Source: Clostridia bacterium
GTDB lineage: Bacteria; Bacillota; Clostridia; Lutisporales; Lutisporaceae
Reading direction: 5' to 3'
Length of the DNA: 6,447 nucleotides
NCBI GenBank assembly: GCA_029256365.1
Contig: JAQSYB010000212.1
Span: forward strand, 1 to 6,447
Part shown: piece by piece, positions 1-6,447 of the stretch
Position numbering within the stretch: position 1 is the stretch's first letter
Layout of the letters: each line of letters begins with the position of its first letter
Made by a program: the position numbers and the translations under genes
The notes under the pieces: generated by a model
Told to the model about the DNA's origin: nothing
Seen by the model: only the letters and a program-made list of their open reading frames with translations
Databases searched by the model: none

Positions 1-534
1 GTTGTCCACGATCCACATGATGTGGAAACTCCAGGACCTCTTCCTGATACAGTGGTGGCCCATTTGGATAAAAGCCATATAACCGTTCATACTTACCCCG
101 AAAGTCATCCCGATGACGGTATCAGTACCTTTAGAGCTGATATAGATGTATCTACGTGCGGCAGAATATCTCCACTTAAAGCACTGAATTATCTTATTCA
201 CAGCTTTGACTCAGATATTATGACCATCGATTATAGAGTAAGAGGCTTTACGCGAGACGTGAACGGCAAGAAATTCTTTATTGACCACAAAATCAATTCT
301 ATCCAAAATTATATCTCAACAGATATCAAGGATAGATTCCAAATGATAGACGTAAATGTATATCAAGAGAACATATTCCATACAAAAATGATACTGAAGG
401 AATTCGATTTGGATAATTATCTTTTCGGTATCACAAAGAAAGATTTACTTGCAGGCGAAAAGAAGAAAATCAAAGCAAAGCTTAAAAAAGAAATGTCCGA
501 AATATTCTACGGCAAGAATGTGACCAAAGTGTGA
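1..534 (+). CDS. speD: S-adenosylmethionine decarboxylase proenzyme, E. coli type, 5' end cut off by the window
   Basis: Decarboxylates S-adenosylmethionine to give the aminopropyl donor for spermidine synthesis; a cytosolic, pyruvoyl-dependent enzyme. Frame 1 is open from base 1, giving 177 residues and a TGA stop. The GTG at 22 is an internal codon, not a start, because the match to the family continues upstream of it. The protein aligns almost without gaps to E. coli SpeD (264 aa, recalled from memory), so about 87 N-terminal residues lie outside the window. The self-cleavage site is present as HLDK|SHI: Lys24/Ser25 here correspond to Lys111/Ser112, and the Ser (codon 73-75) becomes the pyruvoyl group. 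STCG places Cys53 at the position of active-site Cys140. The family signatures SPLKALNYLIH, DYRVRGFTRD and VYQENIFHTKM are intact. The gene converges on spoIVA and ends in a shared terminator. Its promoter and upstream neighbours are not visible. Many Bacilli carry the much shorter SpeD class instead. Identification is secure. Confidence 0.96.
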   Translation, partial: VVHDPHDVETPGPLPDTVVAHLDKSHITVHTYPESHPDDGISTFRADIDVSTCGRISPLKALNYLIHSFDSDIMTIDYRVRGFTRDVNGKKFFIDHKINSIQNYISTDIKDRFQMIDVNVYQENIFHTKMILKEFDLDNYLFGITKKDLLAGEKKKIKAKLKKEMSEIFYGKNVTKV

Positions 535-567
535 AAAAACTCCTGATGAAAATCAGGAGTTTTCTTT
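535..567. terminator. Bidirectional intrinsic terminator between speD and spoIVA
   Basis: The arms ACTCCTGAT (539-547) and ATCAGGAGT (552-560) pair perfectly around a GAAA loop (548-551). Flanking A (536-538) and T (561-563) bases extend the stem to 12 bp. On the plus strand the hairpin is followed by TTTCTTT, and it starts one base past the speD stop. On the minus strand it is followed by a run of six T, and it lies just downstream of the spoIVA stop at 579. The symmetric A and T tracts and the converging genes imply that it ends transcription from both sides. Confidence 0.93.
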
Positions 568-578
568 ATGCTAATACA

Positions 579-2057
579 TTATATAATTATGCAAACGATG
601 CCACCCTTAGAATCATTTACAACCTTGTTAAGTGTTAACTGCAGCTTGCCCTGTACATCCTCCGGCATCTTATAAAGCTTGCCTTGCAGCTCTTCCTTTA
701 CCATATCATACAGCGACTTGCCAAACATGTTAGAGTTCCAAATTCTTTCAGGATCGCTTTCAAACTCATTCATAAAGTAGGTTACAAACTCTTCACTTTG
801 CTTTTCAGTACCAATAAGTGGTGAGATTTCTGTTTCAATATCAGCTCTTATTATATGGAGTGATGGAGCACTGGCTCTTAATTTAACACCAAATTTATTG
901 CCTTGTTTGGTTATTTCCGGCTCTTCTAATCTGATTTCCTCAACAGATGGGGCTACCATGCCATAGCCATATTCTTTTACATCCTTCAAAGCATCTCTGA
1001 CCTTATCATACTCACGCTTTGCCTGTGATAAGTCTCTTACCAGGTTGATAAGCTGGTAATCTCCATCTAAATCATAACCTGATACTTCGCCCAAAACGCG
1101 ATAGAACAATCCTTGCTTCAGATCAAGTGCAACATTTACTACACCTTCGCCCAGACGCATATCACCAATTGCTACATTTTCAAGATTATCTATTTCTCTA
1201 ATATTTGCTATTGTTGTGTCTATGTCTCTTAGTCTGTATACATCACTGATATTATTTTTAATGCCATTTACCATGTCTGCCTTTAGCCAGTGATCCAACT
1301 CCAATGAATCAAACCATCTTGGTAGATGGAAATTGATTTCTCTAACTGGGAATTCAAACAATACTCTTTCCAATATTGCATCCAAGTCTTCCATTTGCAT
1401 TTTTTGACAGTCAACAATCACCACAGGAGTGCTATACTTTGTTTCTAAGGCTTCACGCAGTTCAATTGTTTCTTGAGCAGCTGGCTTTGAAGTATTTAGC
1501 ACGATGATAAAGGGTTTTTCCAATTCCTTTAGCTCTCTAACTACTCTTTCCTCTGCTTCTATGTAGCTTCTGCGTGGCAGCTCTGTGATAGATCCATCTG
1601 TAGTAACAACCAATCCTATTGTTGAGTGATCAGCTATCACCTTTCTTGTTCCAATCTCTGCAGCCTCTTCAAAAGGTATTTGATTTTCAAACCACGGAGT
1701 ATTGACCAGTCTAACAGAATTGTTTTCAAGATGGCCCATAGCTCCATCTATAAGATAACCAACACAGTCAATAAGTCTTACCTGAAACTTAGCATTCTCC
1801 CTCAGAGTAAGCTCCATAGGCTCATTCGGTACAAACTTTGGCTCTGTTGTCATGATTGTCTTACCATTTGCACTTTGGGGTAGCTCATCCTTTGTTCTCT
1901 CACGTTTGAATTCATTTTCAATATTCGGGAGAACCAGTAATTCCATAAATCTTTTGATGAAGGTTGACTTGCCGGTTCTAACAGGTCCTACTACACCTAT
2001 GTAAATACTACCGTCAGTTCTCTCGGCTATATCGCGATATACATCGAATCCTTCCAC
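579..2057 (-). CDS. spoIVA: Stage IV sporulation protein A, spore coat morphogenetic ATPase
   Basis: SpoIVA polymerises irreversibly, using ATP hydrolysis, on the outer forespore membrane in the mother cell. It forms the basement layer on which the coat is built and is also needed for cortex formation. In Bacillus it is anchored by the small protein SpoVM. The product is 492 aa, the same length as B. subtilis SpoIVA as I recall it. The N-terminal domain (about 1-235) is a P-loop NTPase of the translation-factor GTPase class: Walker A GPVRTGKST with Lys30, paired threonines Thr70-Thr71 (the sensor threonines of the B. subtilis protein), Walker B LIDCVGY with Asp97, and NTSKP (188-192) in place of the GTPase NKxD motif. 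A middle domain and a C-terminal domain (about 420-492) follow, ending in the hydrophobic GGIVCIII. The GTG start is chosen because it follows an AAGGAGGT site by 7 bases and puts Walker A Lys at residue 30, as in Bacillus. It is probably transcribed alone, as terminators lie on both sides. Sigma-E control is known for Bacillus and inferred here. Confidence 0.98.
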   Translation of the reverse strand: MEGFDVYRDIAERTDGSIYIGVVGPVRTGKSTFIKRFMELLVLPNIENEFKRERTKDELPQSANGKTIMTTEPKFVPNEPMELTLRENAKFQVRLIDCVGYLIDGAMGHLENNSVRLVNTPWFENQIPFEEAAEIGTRKVIADHSTIGLVVTTDGSITELPRRSYIEAEERVVRELKELEKPFIIVLNTSKPAAQETIELREALETKYSTPVVIVDCQKMQMEDLDAILERVLFEFPVREINFHLPRWFDSLELDHWLKADMVNGIKNNISDVYRLRDIDTTIANIREIDNLENVAIGDMRLGEGVVNVALDLKQGLFYRVLGEVSGYDLDGDYQLINLVRDLSQAKREYDKVRDALKDVKEYGYGMVAPSVEEIRLEEPEITKQGNKFGVKLRASAPSLHIIRADIETEISPLIGTEKQSEEFVTYFMNEFESDPERIWNSNMFGKSLYDMVKEELQGKLYKMPEDVQGKLQLTLNKVVNDSKGGIVCIII

Positions 2058-2064
2058 TTGCCCT

Positions 2065-2072
2065 ACCTCCTT
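2065..2072 (-). promoter_or_regulatory. Ribosome binding site of spoIVA
   Basis: The minus strand reads AAGGAGGT, a full-length match to the 3' end of 16S rRNA, 7 bases ahead of GTG at 2057. It decides the start codon, since no ATG is suitably placed. Confidence 0.9.
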
Positions 2073-2088
2073 AAATATATACTTCCAC

Positions 2089-2118
2089 CTTATATGTATT
2101 AGCAGTATATATATATGT
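2089..2118 (-). promoter_or_regulatory. Possible sigma-E promoter of spoIVA (weak)
   Basis: In the gap after the gpsA terminator the minus strand has ACATATA (2118-2112), a 15-base spacer, then CATATAAG (2096-2089). This loosely resembles the mother-cell sigma-E pattern (an ATATT-like -35 and a CATACAnT-like -10). It would start transcription about 20-25 bases before the spoIVA start codon. The tract is an AT alternation, so chance matches are easy. The case rests mainly on position: some promoter is expected between 2058 and 2137, and the gene is sigma-E dependent in Bacillus. Confidence 0.25.
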
Positions 2119-2137
2119 AGGGAAACAAAGATTATTA

Positions 2138-2180
2138 CAAAAAAATACAGTACAAAGTTCTTATCCTTCGTACTGTATTA
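2138..2180 (-). terminator. Intrinsic terminator after gpsA, end of the der-plsY-gpsA operon
   Basis: On the minus strand AATACAGTAC (2179-2170) pairs perfectly with GTACTGTATT (2153-2144). GAAG and CTTT extend the stem inward by 4 pairs, one of them G-U, leaving an 8-base loop (2165-2158). The T of the right arm runs into a tract of seven T ending at 2139. The hairpin begins 37 bases after the gpsA stop, so it separates the upstream operon from spoIVA. Confidence 0.9.
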
Positions 2181-2216
2181 AGCTCTTTCAAGCCATTTTA
2201 GCCGTTTTTAGACTTG

Positions 2217-3108
2217 TTACCAGTTCATACCGTCTATAGCAGCTACATCTTCTATTTCGTGGGTTTTGGCTCGCATCATCAGATTGATGACCGAATTCTT
2301 AATGTCCGCTTTGTTATATAACAGGTTGTATATTTCCTGGGTAATTGGCATTTCAACATCCAGCTTCTTGGCCAAGTCAAAGGCTGATTTTGTCGTCCTT
2401 ACACCTTCTACAACCATACTGGTTCCACCAAGGAAGTCCTCTAGGGATTTGCCTTCACCTAGGGCAATACCTGCCTTTCTGTTTCTACTGTGCATCAAAG
2501 CCTAGACCGTCGATTACGCCTGCACCAATTGCAATTATGTTTTTCAATGCACCACCTAATTCAACACCAACCATATCTGGATTGGTATATACTCTGAACT
2601 TTGGTGTCATAAACACATCTTGTATGTATTCCGCTACTTTTCGTTCTCTAGCCGAAGAAACAATTGCTGTAGGAATGTCTTTTGCTACTTCCTCAGCATG
2701 ACAAGGTCCTGATAGCACTGCAACCTTATTGTTCGGCAATACTTCCTCTATGATTTCAGACATTCTCATTAAGGTCTCGTTTTCGATTCCCTTCGCAATG
2801 CTAACAATAATTTGTTCATTGTTAACATAAGGTTTTATATTGCTTAAGGTCTCCCTCACTGCATGGGATGGAGTTGCTATCACTATTACATGGCTATTTT
2901 TGCAGCAGTACTCTATGTCGCTTGTTATATCAATATTGCTAGGCAAGACTACTCCTGGCAAATATGTTACATTTTCTCTCGTTTCTCTTATTTGACTGCA
3001 TAGCTCTGGTCTTCTCACCCACTGCTTTACATTACAGCCCTTTTTGGCTAGTACGATCGCAATAGCAGTGCCCCAGCTCCCTGCGCCAATTATGGATATA
3101 TTGTACAT
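2217..3108 (-). pseudogene. gpsA: NAD(P)+-dependent glycerol-3-phosphate dehydrogenase, broken by an internal frame-shifting deletion
   Basis: Intact GpsA reduces dihydroxyacetone phosphate to sn-glycerol-3-phosphate, the backbone for phospholipids and the substrate of the neighbouring PlsY. The first part (3108-2485, 207 codons) has the Rossmann motif IGAGSWGTA (8-15), AKG with Lys106, SGPCHAEEV (133-141) and GGALKN with catalytic Lys189. It reads through GLGF and then hits TAG after three more codons. The rest continues in another frame from about 2495 to TAA at 2217, with MHSRNRKAG, GTSMVVEGVRTTK and MPITQEIYNLLY. Between GLGF and HSRN, B. subtilis GpsA (from memory) has about 46 residues, including GDNAKAALITRG and GDLIVTCTS. 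Almost all are absent, equal to a loss of about 134 bases; the frame change requires a loss of 3n+2. The missing part holds the conserved Asp and Thr of the substrate site, so neither fragment should be active. The start is ATG with AGGAGG 6 bases upstream. Both halves are otherwise well conserved, so the lesion is recent or an assembly error. Confidence 0.9.
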
Positions 3109-3114
3109 TCATTT

Positions 3115-3120
3115 CCTCCT
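3115..3120 (-). promoter_or_regulatory. Ribosome binding site of gpsA overlapping the plsY stop codon
   Basis: The minus strand reads AGGAGG at 3120-3115, 6 bases ahead of the gpsA ATG (3108). Its first two bases belong to the plsY TAG stop (3121-3119). This suggests that translation of gpsA is coupled to that of plsY. Confidence 0.85.
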
Positions 3121-3730
3121 ACTCAGCCTTTGCTTTTTTCCCTATCTTAGATTCTGTTCCATTCAGTAATCTAACAATATTTGTCCGATGCTTAAATATT
3201 GCTAACATAGCAATGACTACACTAAAGGCTACATACTCTATCCCTTGCTTAAAGACAATCATAACAATAGGAAAAATCACCATTCCTATTATCGATGCTA
3301 AGGACACATATTTCGTTGTGATCAAGACAATTACCCCTACCACAAAAACAATTGATACCAAAAGTGGGTTGATGGCAAGCATTGAGCCTATTGTAGTCGC
3401 AACACCTTTTCCGCCCTTAAAACCAAGAGTTACAGGCCAATTGTGACCTACAACAACAAACAAGCCTGCTAGCAATGCGCCATTGCTTCCTGCTATGTAA
3501 CGTCCGATTAATACTGCTATAACACCCTTTAGGGCATCCCCTATAAATGTAACCGCTGCCGCTTTTGCGCCAAGCACTCTTAATACATTGGTAGCCCCTG
3601 CATTGCCACTGCCATGCTTTCTTATATCTATATGTGCCGATCGCATGGATACAATATATGAGGTGGCAAAATTGCCTAGAAAGTATGCAATAACACTCAC
3701 TAATACATATTTTAATAATGTTGAATCCAT
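3119..3730 (-). CDS. plsY: Acyl-phosphate:glycerol-3-phosphate acyltransferase PlsY
   Basis: An integral membrane enzyme that transfers an acyl group from acyl-phosphate (made by PlsX) to position 1 of sn-glycerol-3-phosphate, giving lysophosphatidic acid. This is the first membrane step of phospholipid synthesis in most bacteria. The 203 residues are the usual family length. Hydrophobic segments lie near 5-28, 54-80, 84-100, 115-137, 140-160 and 163-179. The three conserved motifs are present: GSGNAGATNVLR (40-51); GHNWPVTLGFKGGKGVAT (95-112), glycine-rich and linked to glycerol-3-phosphate binding; and KHRTNIVRLLNGTE (180-193). GDALKG (64-69) is also typical. The C-terminus is short and lysine-rich. 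The ATG start has only a G-rich, imperfect site (AGGGGG) about 6 bases upstream, overlapping the der stop region, so coupling to der is likely. It lies between der and gpsA, 10 bases from each. Pairing with gpsA makes metabolic sense, because GpsA supplies its substrate. Confidence 0.97.
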   Translation of the reverse strand: MDSTLLKYVLVSVIAYFLGNFATSYIVSMRSAHIDIRKHGSGNAGATNVLRVLGAKAAAVTFIGDALKGVIAVLIGRYIAGSNGALLAGLFVVVGHNWPVTLGFKGGKGVATTIGSMLAINPLLVSIVFVVGVIVLITTKYVSLASIIGMVIFPIVMIVFKQGIEYVAFSVVIAMLAIFKHRTNIVRLLNGTESKIGKKAKAE

Positions 3731-3740
3731 TAAAATCCCC

Positions 3741-5054
3741 CTACTCTCTCTTTCTTAATAAAAATCTAATTGGTGTCCCCTCAAAGCCAAATGACTTTCT
3801 TAGTTGATTCTCTAGATATCTTTGATAGGAGAAATGCATTAATTCTGGCTCATTTAAGAACAATGCAAAGGTTGGCGGCTTAACAGCCACTTGTGTGGTG
3901 TAAAGAATCTTTAGTCTTCTTCCACCGGATATTGCTGGTTGATTGATCAATACTGCTTCATTGATGATATCATTTACCATACCCGTTGATATTCTCATGG
4001 CATGGTTATTGGACACTGTTTTTACAAGCTCCAATACCTTTACAACCCTTTGACCCGTCAAAGCTGATATAAATACGGTAGGTGCATAGGCCATAAAAGG
4101 AAGTTCTTGCTTGATATCATTTATGAATTTATTCATGGTTTTGTCGTCTTTTTCTAGTAAGTCCCATTTGTTTACAACAATCACAGCGGCTTTGCCTTGT
4201 TCATTGATATAACCGGCAATTTTACTGTCCTGCTCAGTGATGCCTTCTTCTGCATCAATAACGAGTAAGCATACATCTGCCCTTTCAATTGCTGTCAAAG
4301 CTCTTACTACACTGTATCTTTCTATATTTTCAAATATCTTCTTCTTTTTTCTAAGACCCGCTGTGTCGATGAAAACATATTTGTCTTCACCTACTTCAAA
4401 AGGCGTATCGATTGCATCTCTGGTTGTACCTGCTACATCACTTACGATTACTCTATTCTCACCTATAATCTTGTTTACAAGAGAGGATTTGCCCGCATTG
4501 GGTTTGCCCACTACGGCTACCTTAATGGTAAATTCATCGTATTCATCCTCATCTGTTTCTGGGAAGCCTGCTACGATCTCATCCAGCATATCCCCTATTC
4601 CCAAGGCTTGAGCTGCTGAAATTCCGATGGGCTCACCTAGACCAAGATTAAAAAATTCATAGACGTTGTCCTTGTATTTCGGTGCATCGATCTTATTCAC
4701 AACTAGTACAACCTTTTTCTTGGACTTGCGAAGCAAAACTGCTACTTCTTGGTCTGCTGGAGTAACACCCTCCTGTCCATCTACTAAGAATACAATTACA
4801 TTTGCCATATCTATGGCGATTTCTGCTTGTCTTCTCATTTGAACAAGAATGATATCCTCACTGTAAGGCTCGATACCACCTGTATCGATAAGAGTAAATT
4901 TATTGTCCAGCCATTCTGCATCTGTATAAATTCTATCTCTTGTTACGCCTGGTGTATCTTCAACTATTGAAATTCTCCTGCCTGCAATTTTGTTAAACAG
5001 CGTGGATTTGCCTACATTAGGTCTTCCCACGATTGCTGCTACTGGCTTTGCCAT
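3741..5054 (-). CDS. der: Ribosome biogenesis GTPase Der (EngA)
   Basis: A tandem-domain GTPase required for late 50S subunit assembly and usually essential; cytosolic and ribosome-associated. Its 437 residues match the family (B. subtilis about 436). G domain 1 has GRPNVGKS (10-17), DTPGVTRD (33-40), DTGG (57-60) and NKID (120-123). An acidic linker (EDEYDEF, about 169-175) leads to G domain 2, with GKPNAGKS (183-190), GTTRDAID (209-216), DTAG (230-233) and NKWD (295-298). The C-terminal KH-like domain (about 355-437) contains GRRLKILYTTQ and ends FGFEGTPIRFLLRKRE, as expected. All nucleotide-binding motifs are intact. The start is ATG, 6 bases after GGAGGT (5066-5061). It is 37 bases downstream of the DUF512 gene, with no terminator between them, and 10 bases before plsY. 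As I recall, der, gpsA and spoIVA are also near neighbours in Bacillus, so the linkage is old. Confidence 0.98.
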   Translation of the reverse strand: MAKPVAAIVGRPNVGKSTLFNKIAGRRISIVEDTPGVTRDRIYTDAEWLDNKFTLIDTGGIEPYSEDIILVQMRRQAEIAIDMANVIVFLVDGQEGVTPADQEVAVLLRKSKKKVVLVVNKIDAPKYKDNVYEFFNLGLGEPIGISAAQALGIGDMLDEIVAGFPETDEDEYDEFTIKVAVVGKPNAGKSSLVNKIIGENRVIVSDVAGTTRDAIDTPFEVGEDKYVFIDTAGLRKKKKIFENIERYSVVRALTAIERADVCLLVIDAEEGITEQDSKIAGYINEQGKAAVIVVNKWDLLEKDDKTMNKFINDIKQELPFMAYAPTVFISALTGQRVVKVLELVKTVSNNHAMRISTGMVNDIINEAVLINQPAISGGRRLKILYTTQVAVKPPTFALFLNEPELMHFSYQRYLENQLRKSFGFEGTPIRFLLRKRE

Positions 5055-5060
5055 TCTAAA

Positions 5061-5066
5061 ACCTCC
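5061..5066 (-). promoter_or_regulatory. Ribosome binding site of der
   Basis: The minus strand reads GGAGGT, 6 bases ahead of the ATG at 5054. It lies in the 37-base gap after the DUF512 gene; no hairpin or separate promoter is apparent there. Confidence 0.85.
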
Positions 5067-5091
5067 AAATTAACTTCTTCTTATGTCGTTG

Positions 5092-6426
5092 TTATTTTAT
5101 TATATTCACTAGCTTTTCAATTAAGTCACTGCCGTCCTGCTGACAGGCAACCATTTTTACTTCTAGCTTCTTTTCGATGTCCGTCATTGTGATGTCATCT
5201 AAGAAAACCTCTTCCCCGCTTCTCAGCATGCTATTGGGAATAAGCAATATATTATCTACTTGTTTCTCCAATTTGCTCTTCATTTGATTTATGATATCCT
5301 GACCAGTTATCAATCCGGACACCTTAACACTGTGACCAAAGAAATCATTGTCAACAACAGATACCTCTATATTCAAAGAAGGAATTCTTTTCTTGATACT
5401 CGCAACAGCTTCCTCCATGATGGGATATGCATATCGGCCTGTTACAATATACAGCTTTTTGTTTTGTGTATGATAATCCAAATTCTCTATCAGTTTAAGA
5501 GAATGATTGATTTCATCTCTAAACAATGTTATGAGACCAACTCCATTGTCTAGCTGCTTGAAGTCCTCATATGTATCATACGCCGGCAAGGGTTTTTCCG
5601 CTATTAAATAAAATTCATCTGATAAAAAGCCAAATCTGGTATCCAGCTTTTCCAAAAATTCTTTTTGCAGCGCCTCTACCTGAGTGATGATTTCTTCTGC
5701 TTTTTCCTTGGTGATTTCCTTTAAGTCATGCAAGCCCTCTCTGTACTTTGTTAGTCCCAAGGGTACGATTGCTGCTGTGCTTAAAGAGGGAACCATCTCT
5801 GATAAATCCCTTAGTGTCCGTGTAAGTTCTTCTCCATCATTTACACCGGGACAAAGCACAATCTGCGCTTTTACCTCTATTTCATTTTCAGTAAGGAGTT
5901 TGAGATAATCCATAATTTTATCTGCGTTCTTGTTGTTCAACATTTGTACGCGCAGCTCTGGATTCGTCGTATGTACAGATACATTAATAGGGCTTATTCT
6001 GTATCTAATTATCTTATTTAGTTCTTCTCGCTTCATATTCGTCAGAGTGATAAAGTTCCCCATCAGGAAGGACAATCTTGTATCATCATCCTTGAAATAC
6101 AATGTTTCTCTCATTCCCTTAGGCATTTGATCTATGAAGCAAAAAATACATTTATTATGACACGACTTCGGGTTATCAATAATTCCGTCAAAAACAATAC
6201 CTAAGTCCTCATCATATTCCTTCTCTAATTCATAGGTCCAGATTTCACCGTCTGGTTTTCTGATTTCCAACTCTAAATATTCATCCGTTATAAGATATTT
6301 ATATTCTATTATATCTAATACCCTTGCTCCATTAATCGTAACAAGCATATCGCCCTTTTCTATCTCGAGTTCCTCTGCTATGCTGCCTGGAAGCACATCT
6401 TTTATATGCACTTCATTTATTTTCAA
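5092..6426 (-). CDS. DUF512 family protein: PDZ domain plus radical-SAM-type iron-sulfur domain, function unknown
   Basis: A 444-residue protein of the DUF512 family, often annotated as a putative Fe-S oxidoreductase; its reaction is not known to me. Residues 1 to about 68 resemble a PDZ domain: VLPGSIAEELEIEKGDMLVTINGARV fits the usual carboxylate-binding loop and following strands (split here: VLPGSIAEEL at 11-20, then GDMLVTING at 25-33). CHNKCIFC (Cys89, Cys93, Cys96) is the CxxxCxxC pattern of radical SAM enzymes, which binds a [4Fe-4S] cluster, and is followed by FIDQMPKGMR. Further conserved-looking stretches are DDDTRLSFLMGNFITLTN (113-130), SVHTTNPELR (150-159) and LCPGVNDG (191-198). 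The C-terminal part (about 220-444) is the DUF512 region. No signal peptide or membrane segment is seen. The TTG start is chosen for the site GGAGGA 7 bases upstream. The frame stays open to the window edge, so a longer form cannot be excluded. It is probably co-transcribed with der. Confidence 0.9.
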   Translation of the reverse strand: MKINEVHIKDVLPGSIAEELEIEKGDMLVTINGARVLDIIEYKYLITDEYLELEIRKPDGEIWTYELEKEYDEDLGIVFDGIIDNPKSCHNKCIFCFIDQMPKGMRETLYFKDDDTRLSFLMGNFITLTNMKREELNKIIRYRISPINVSVHTTNPELRVQMLNNKNADKIMDYLKLLTENEIEVKAQIVLCPGVNDGEELTRTLRDLSEMVPSLSTAAIVPLGLTKYREGLHDLKEITKEKAEEIITQVEALQKEFLEKLDTRFGFLSDEFYLIAEKPLPAYDTYEDFKQLDNGVGLITLFRDEINHSLKLIENLDYHTQNKKLYIVTGRYAYPIMEEAVASIKKRIPSLNIEVSVVDNDFFGHSVKVSGLITGQDIINQMKSKLEKQVDNILLIPNSMLRSGEEVFLDDITMTDIEKKLEVKMVACQQDGSDLIEKLVNIIK

Positions 6427-6433
6427 TGCCGCT

Positions 6434-6439
6434 TCCTCC
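6434..6439 (-). promoter_or_regulatory. Ribosome binding site that supports the TTG start of the DUF512 gene
   Basis: The minus strand reads GGAGGA (within AGGGAGGAAG), 7 bases ahead of TTG at 6426. No ATG or GTG in frame lies at a suitable distance, and the PDZ-like domain begins a few residues later, so this site decides the start. The operon promoter must lie beyond the right edge of the window. Confidence 0.75.
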
Positions 6440-6447
6440 CTTTTACT

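Noticed and set aside
22..24. GTG at 22 as the true start of speD
   Set aside because: Homology to SpeD continues upstream to base 1, and an enzyme starting there would lack most of the beta chain needed for the proenzyme.
2076..2118. ATATAT tract before spoIVA as a repeat or operator
   Set aside because: Short AT alternation is common in AT-rich intergenic DNA, and no precise dyad or repeat unit stands out.
2485..2498. Programmed ribosomal frameshift joining the two gpsA frames
   Set aside because: No slippery heptamer precedes the TAG, and a shift would not restore the roughly 45 conserved residues missing from the joint.
2217..2498. The gpsA C-terminal part as a separate small gene starting at TTG 2498
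   Set aside because: There is no ribosome binding site at the right distance, and the product is plainly the tail of GpsA beginning mid-domain.
4237..4611. Plus-strand open frame of 124 codons
   Set aside because: It is antisense to der, which has every GTPase motif intact. It resembles no family I know and has the low-complexity Ser/Thr composition of a shadow frame. The other plus-strand frames between 1626 and 6130 were dropped for the same reason.
1..6447. Mobile elements, CRISPR arrays, tRNA or rRNA genes, riboswitches
   Set aside because: Nearly all the DNA is taken up by recognised coding regions. The gaps are short and are accounted for by terminators, ribosome binding sites and the spoIVA leader.

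Overview
The window is a stretch of chromosome from a low-GC, spore-forming Firmicute, most likely a member of the Clostridia. The evidence is a full-length SpoIVA (found only in endospore formers), the gene order DUF512 protein / der / plsY / gpsA / spoIVA typical of clostridia, AT-rich intergenic DNA, and strong AGGAGG-type ribosome binding sites with some GTG and TTG starts. The species cannot be fixed from the sequence.

Layout: on the plus strand, the 3' two-thirds of an E. coli-type speD (S-adenosylmethionine decarboxylase) enters from the left edge and stops at 534. It converges on spoIVA (579-2057, minus), and a strong hairpin with U-tracts usable on both strands (535-567) separates the two. 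Everything else is on the minus strand. Read in its own direction, it starts at the right edge with a PDZ/radical-SAM-type DUF512 protein (6426-5092). The ribosome GTPase der (5054-3741), the acyltransferase plsY (3730-3119) and the glycerol-3-phosphate dehydrogenase gpsA (3108-2217) follow, with gaps of 37, 10 and 10 bases. A terminator lies just past gpsA (2180-2138), so spoIVA probably has its own sporulation promoter in the 159-base gap.

Functionally, gpsA makes sn-glycerol-3-phosphate and plsY acylates it, the first committed steps of membrane phospholipid synthesis. der serves 50S ribosome assembly, and spoIVA forms the basement layer of the spore coat. speD supplies the aminopropyl donor for spermidine synthesis.

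The one real anomaly is gpsA. Its reading frame breaks at about position 2496, where roughly 45 conserved residues are missing and the frame shifts. This is either a recent deletion or an assembly error. Apart from this the window is conserved housekeeping and sporulation DNA. I see no mobile element, CRISPR array, RNA gene or undescribed multi-gene system. The least understood gene is the DUF512 protein.
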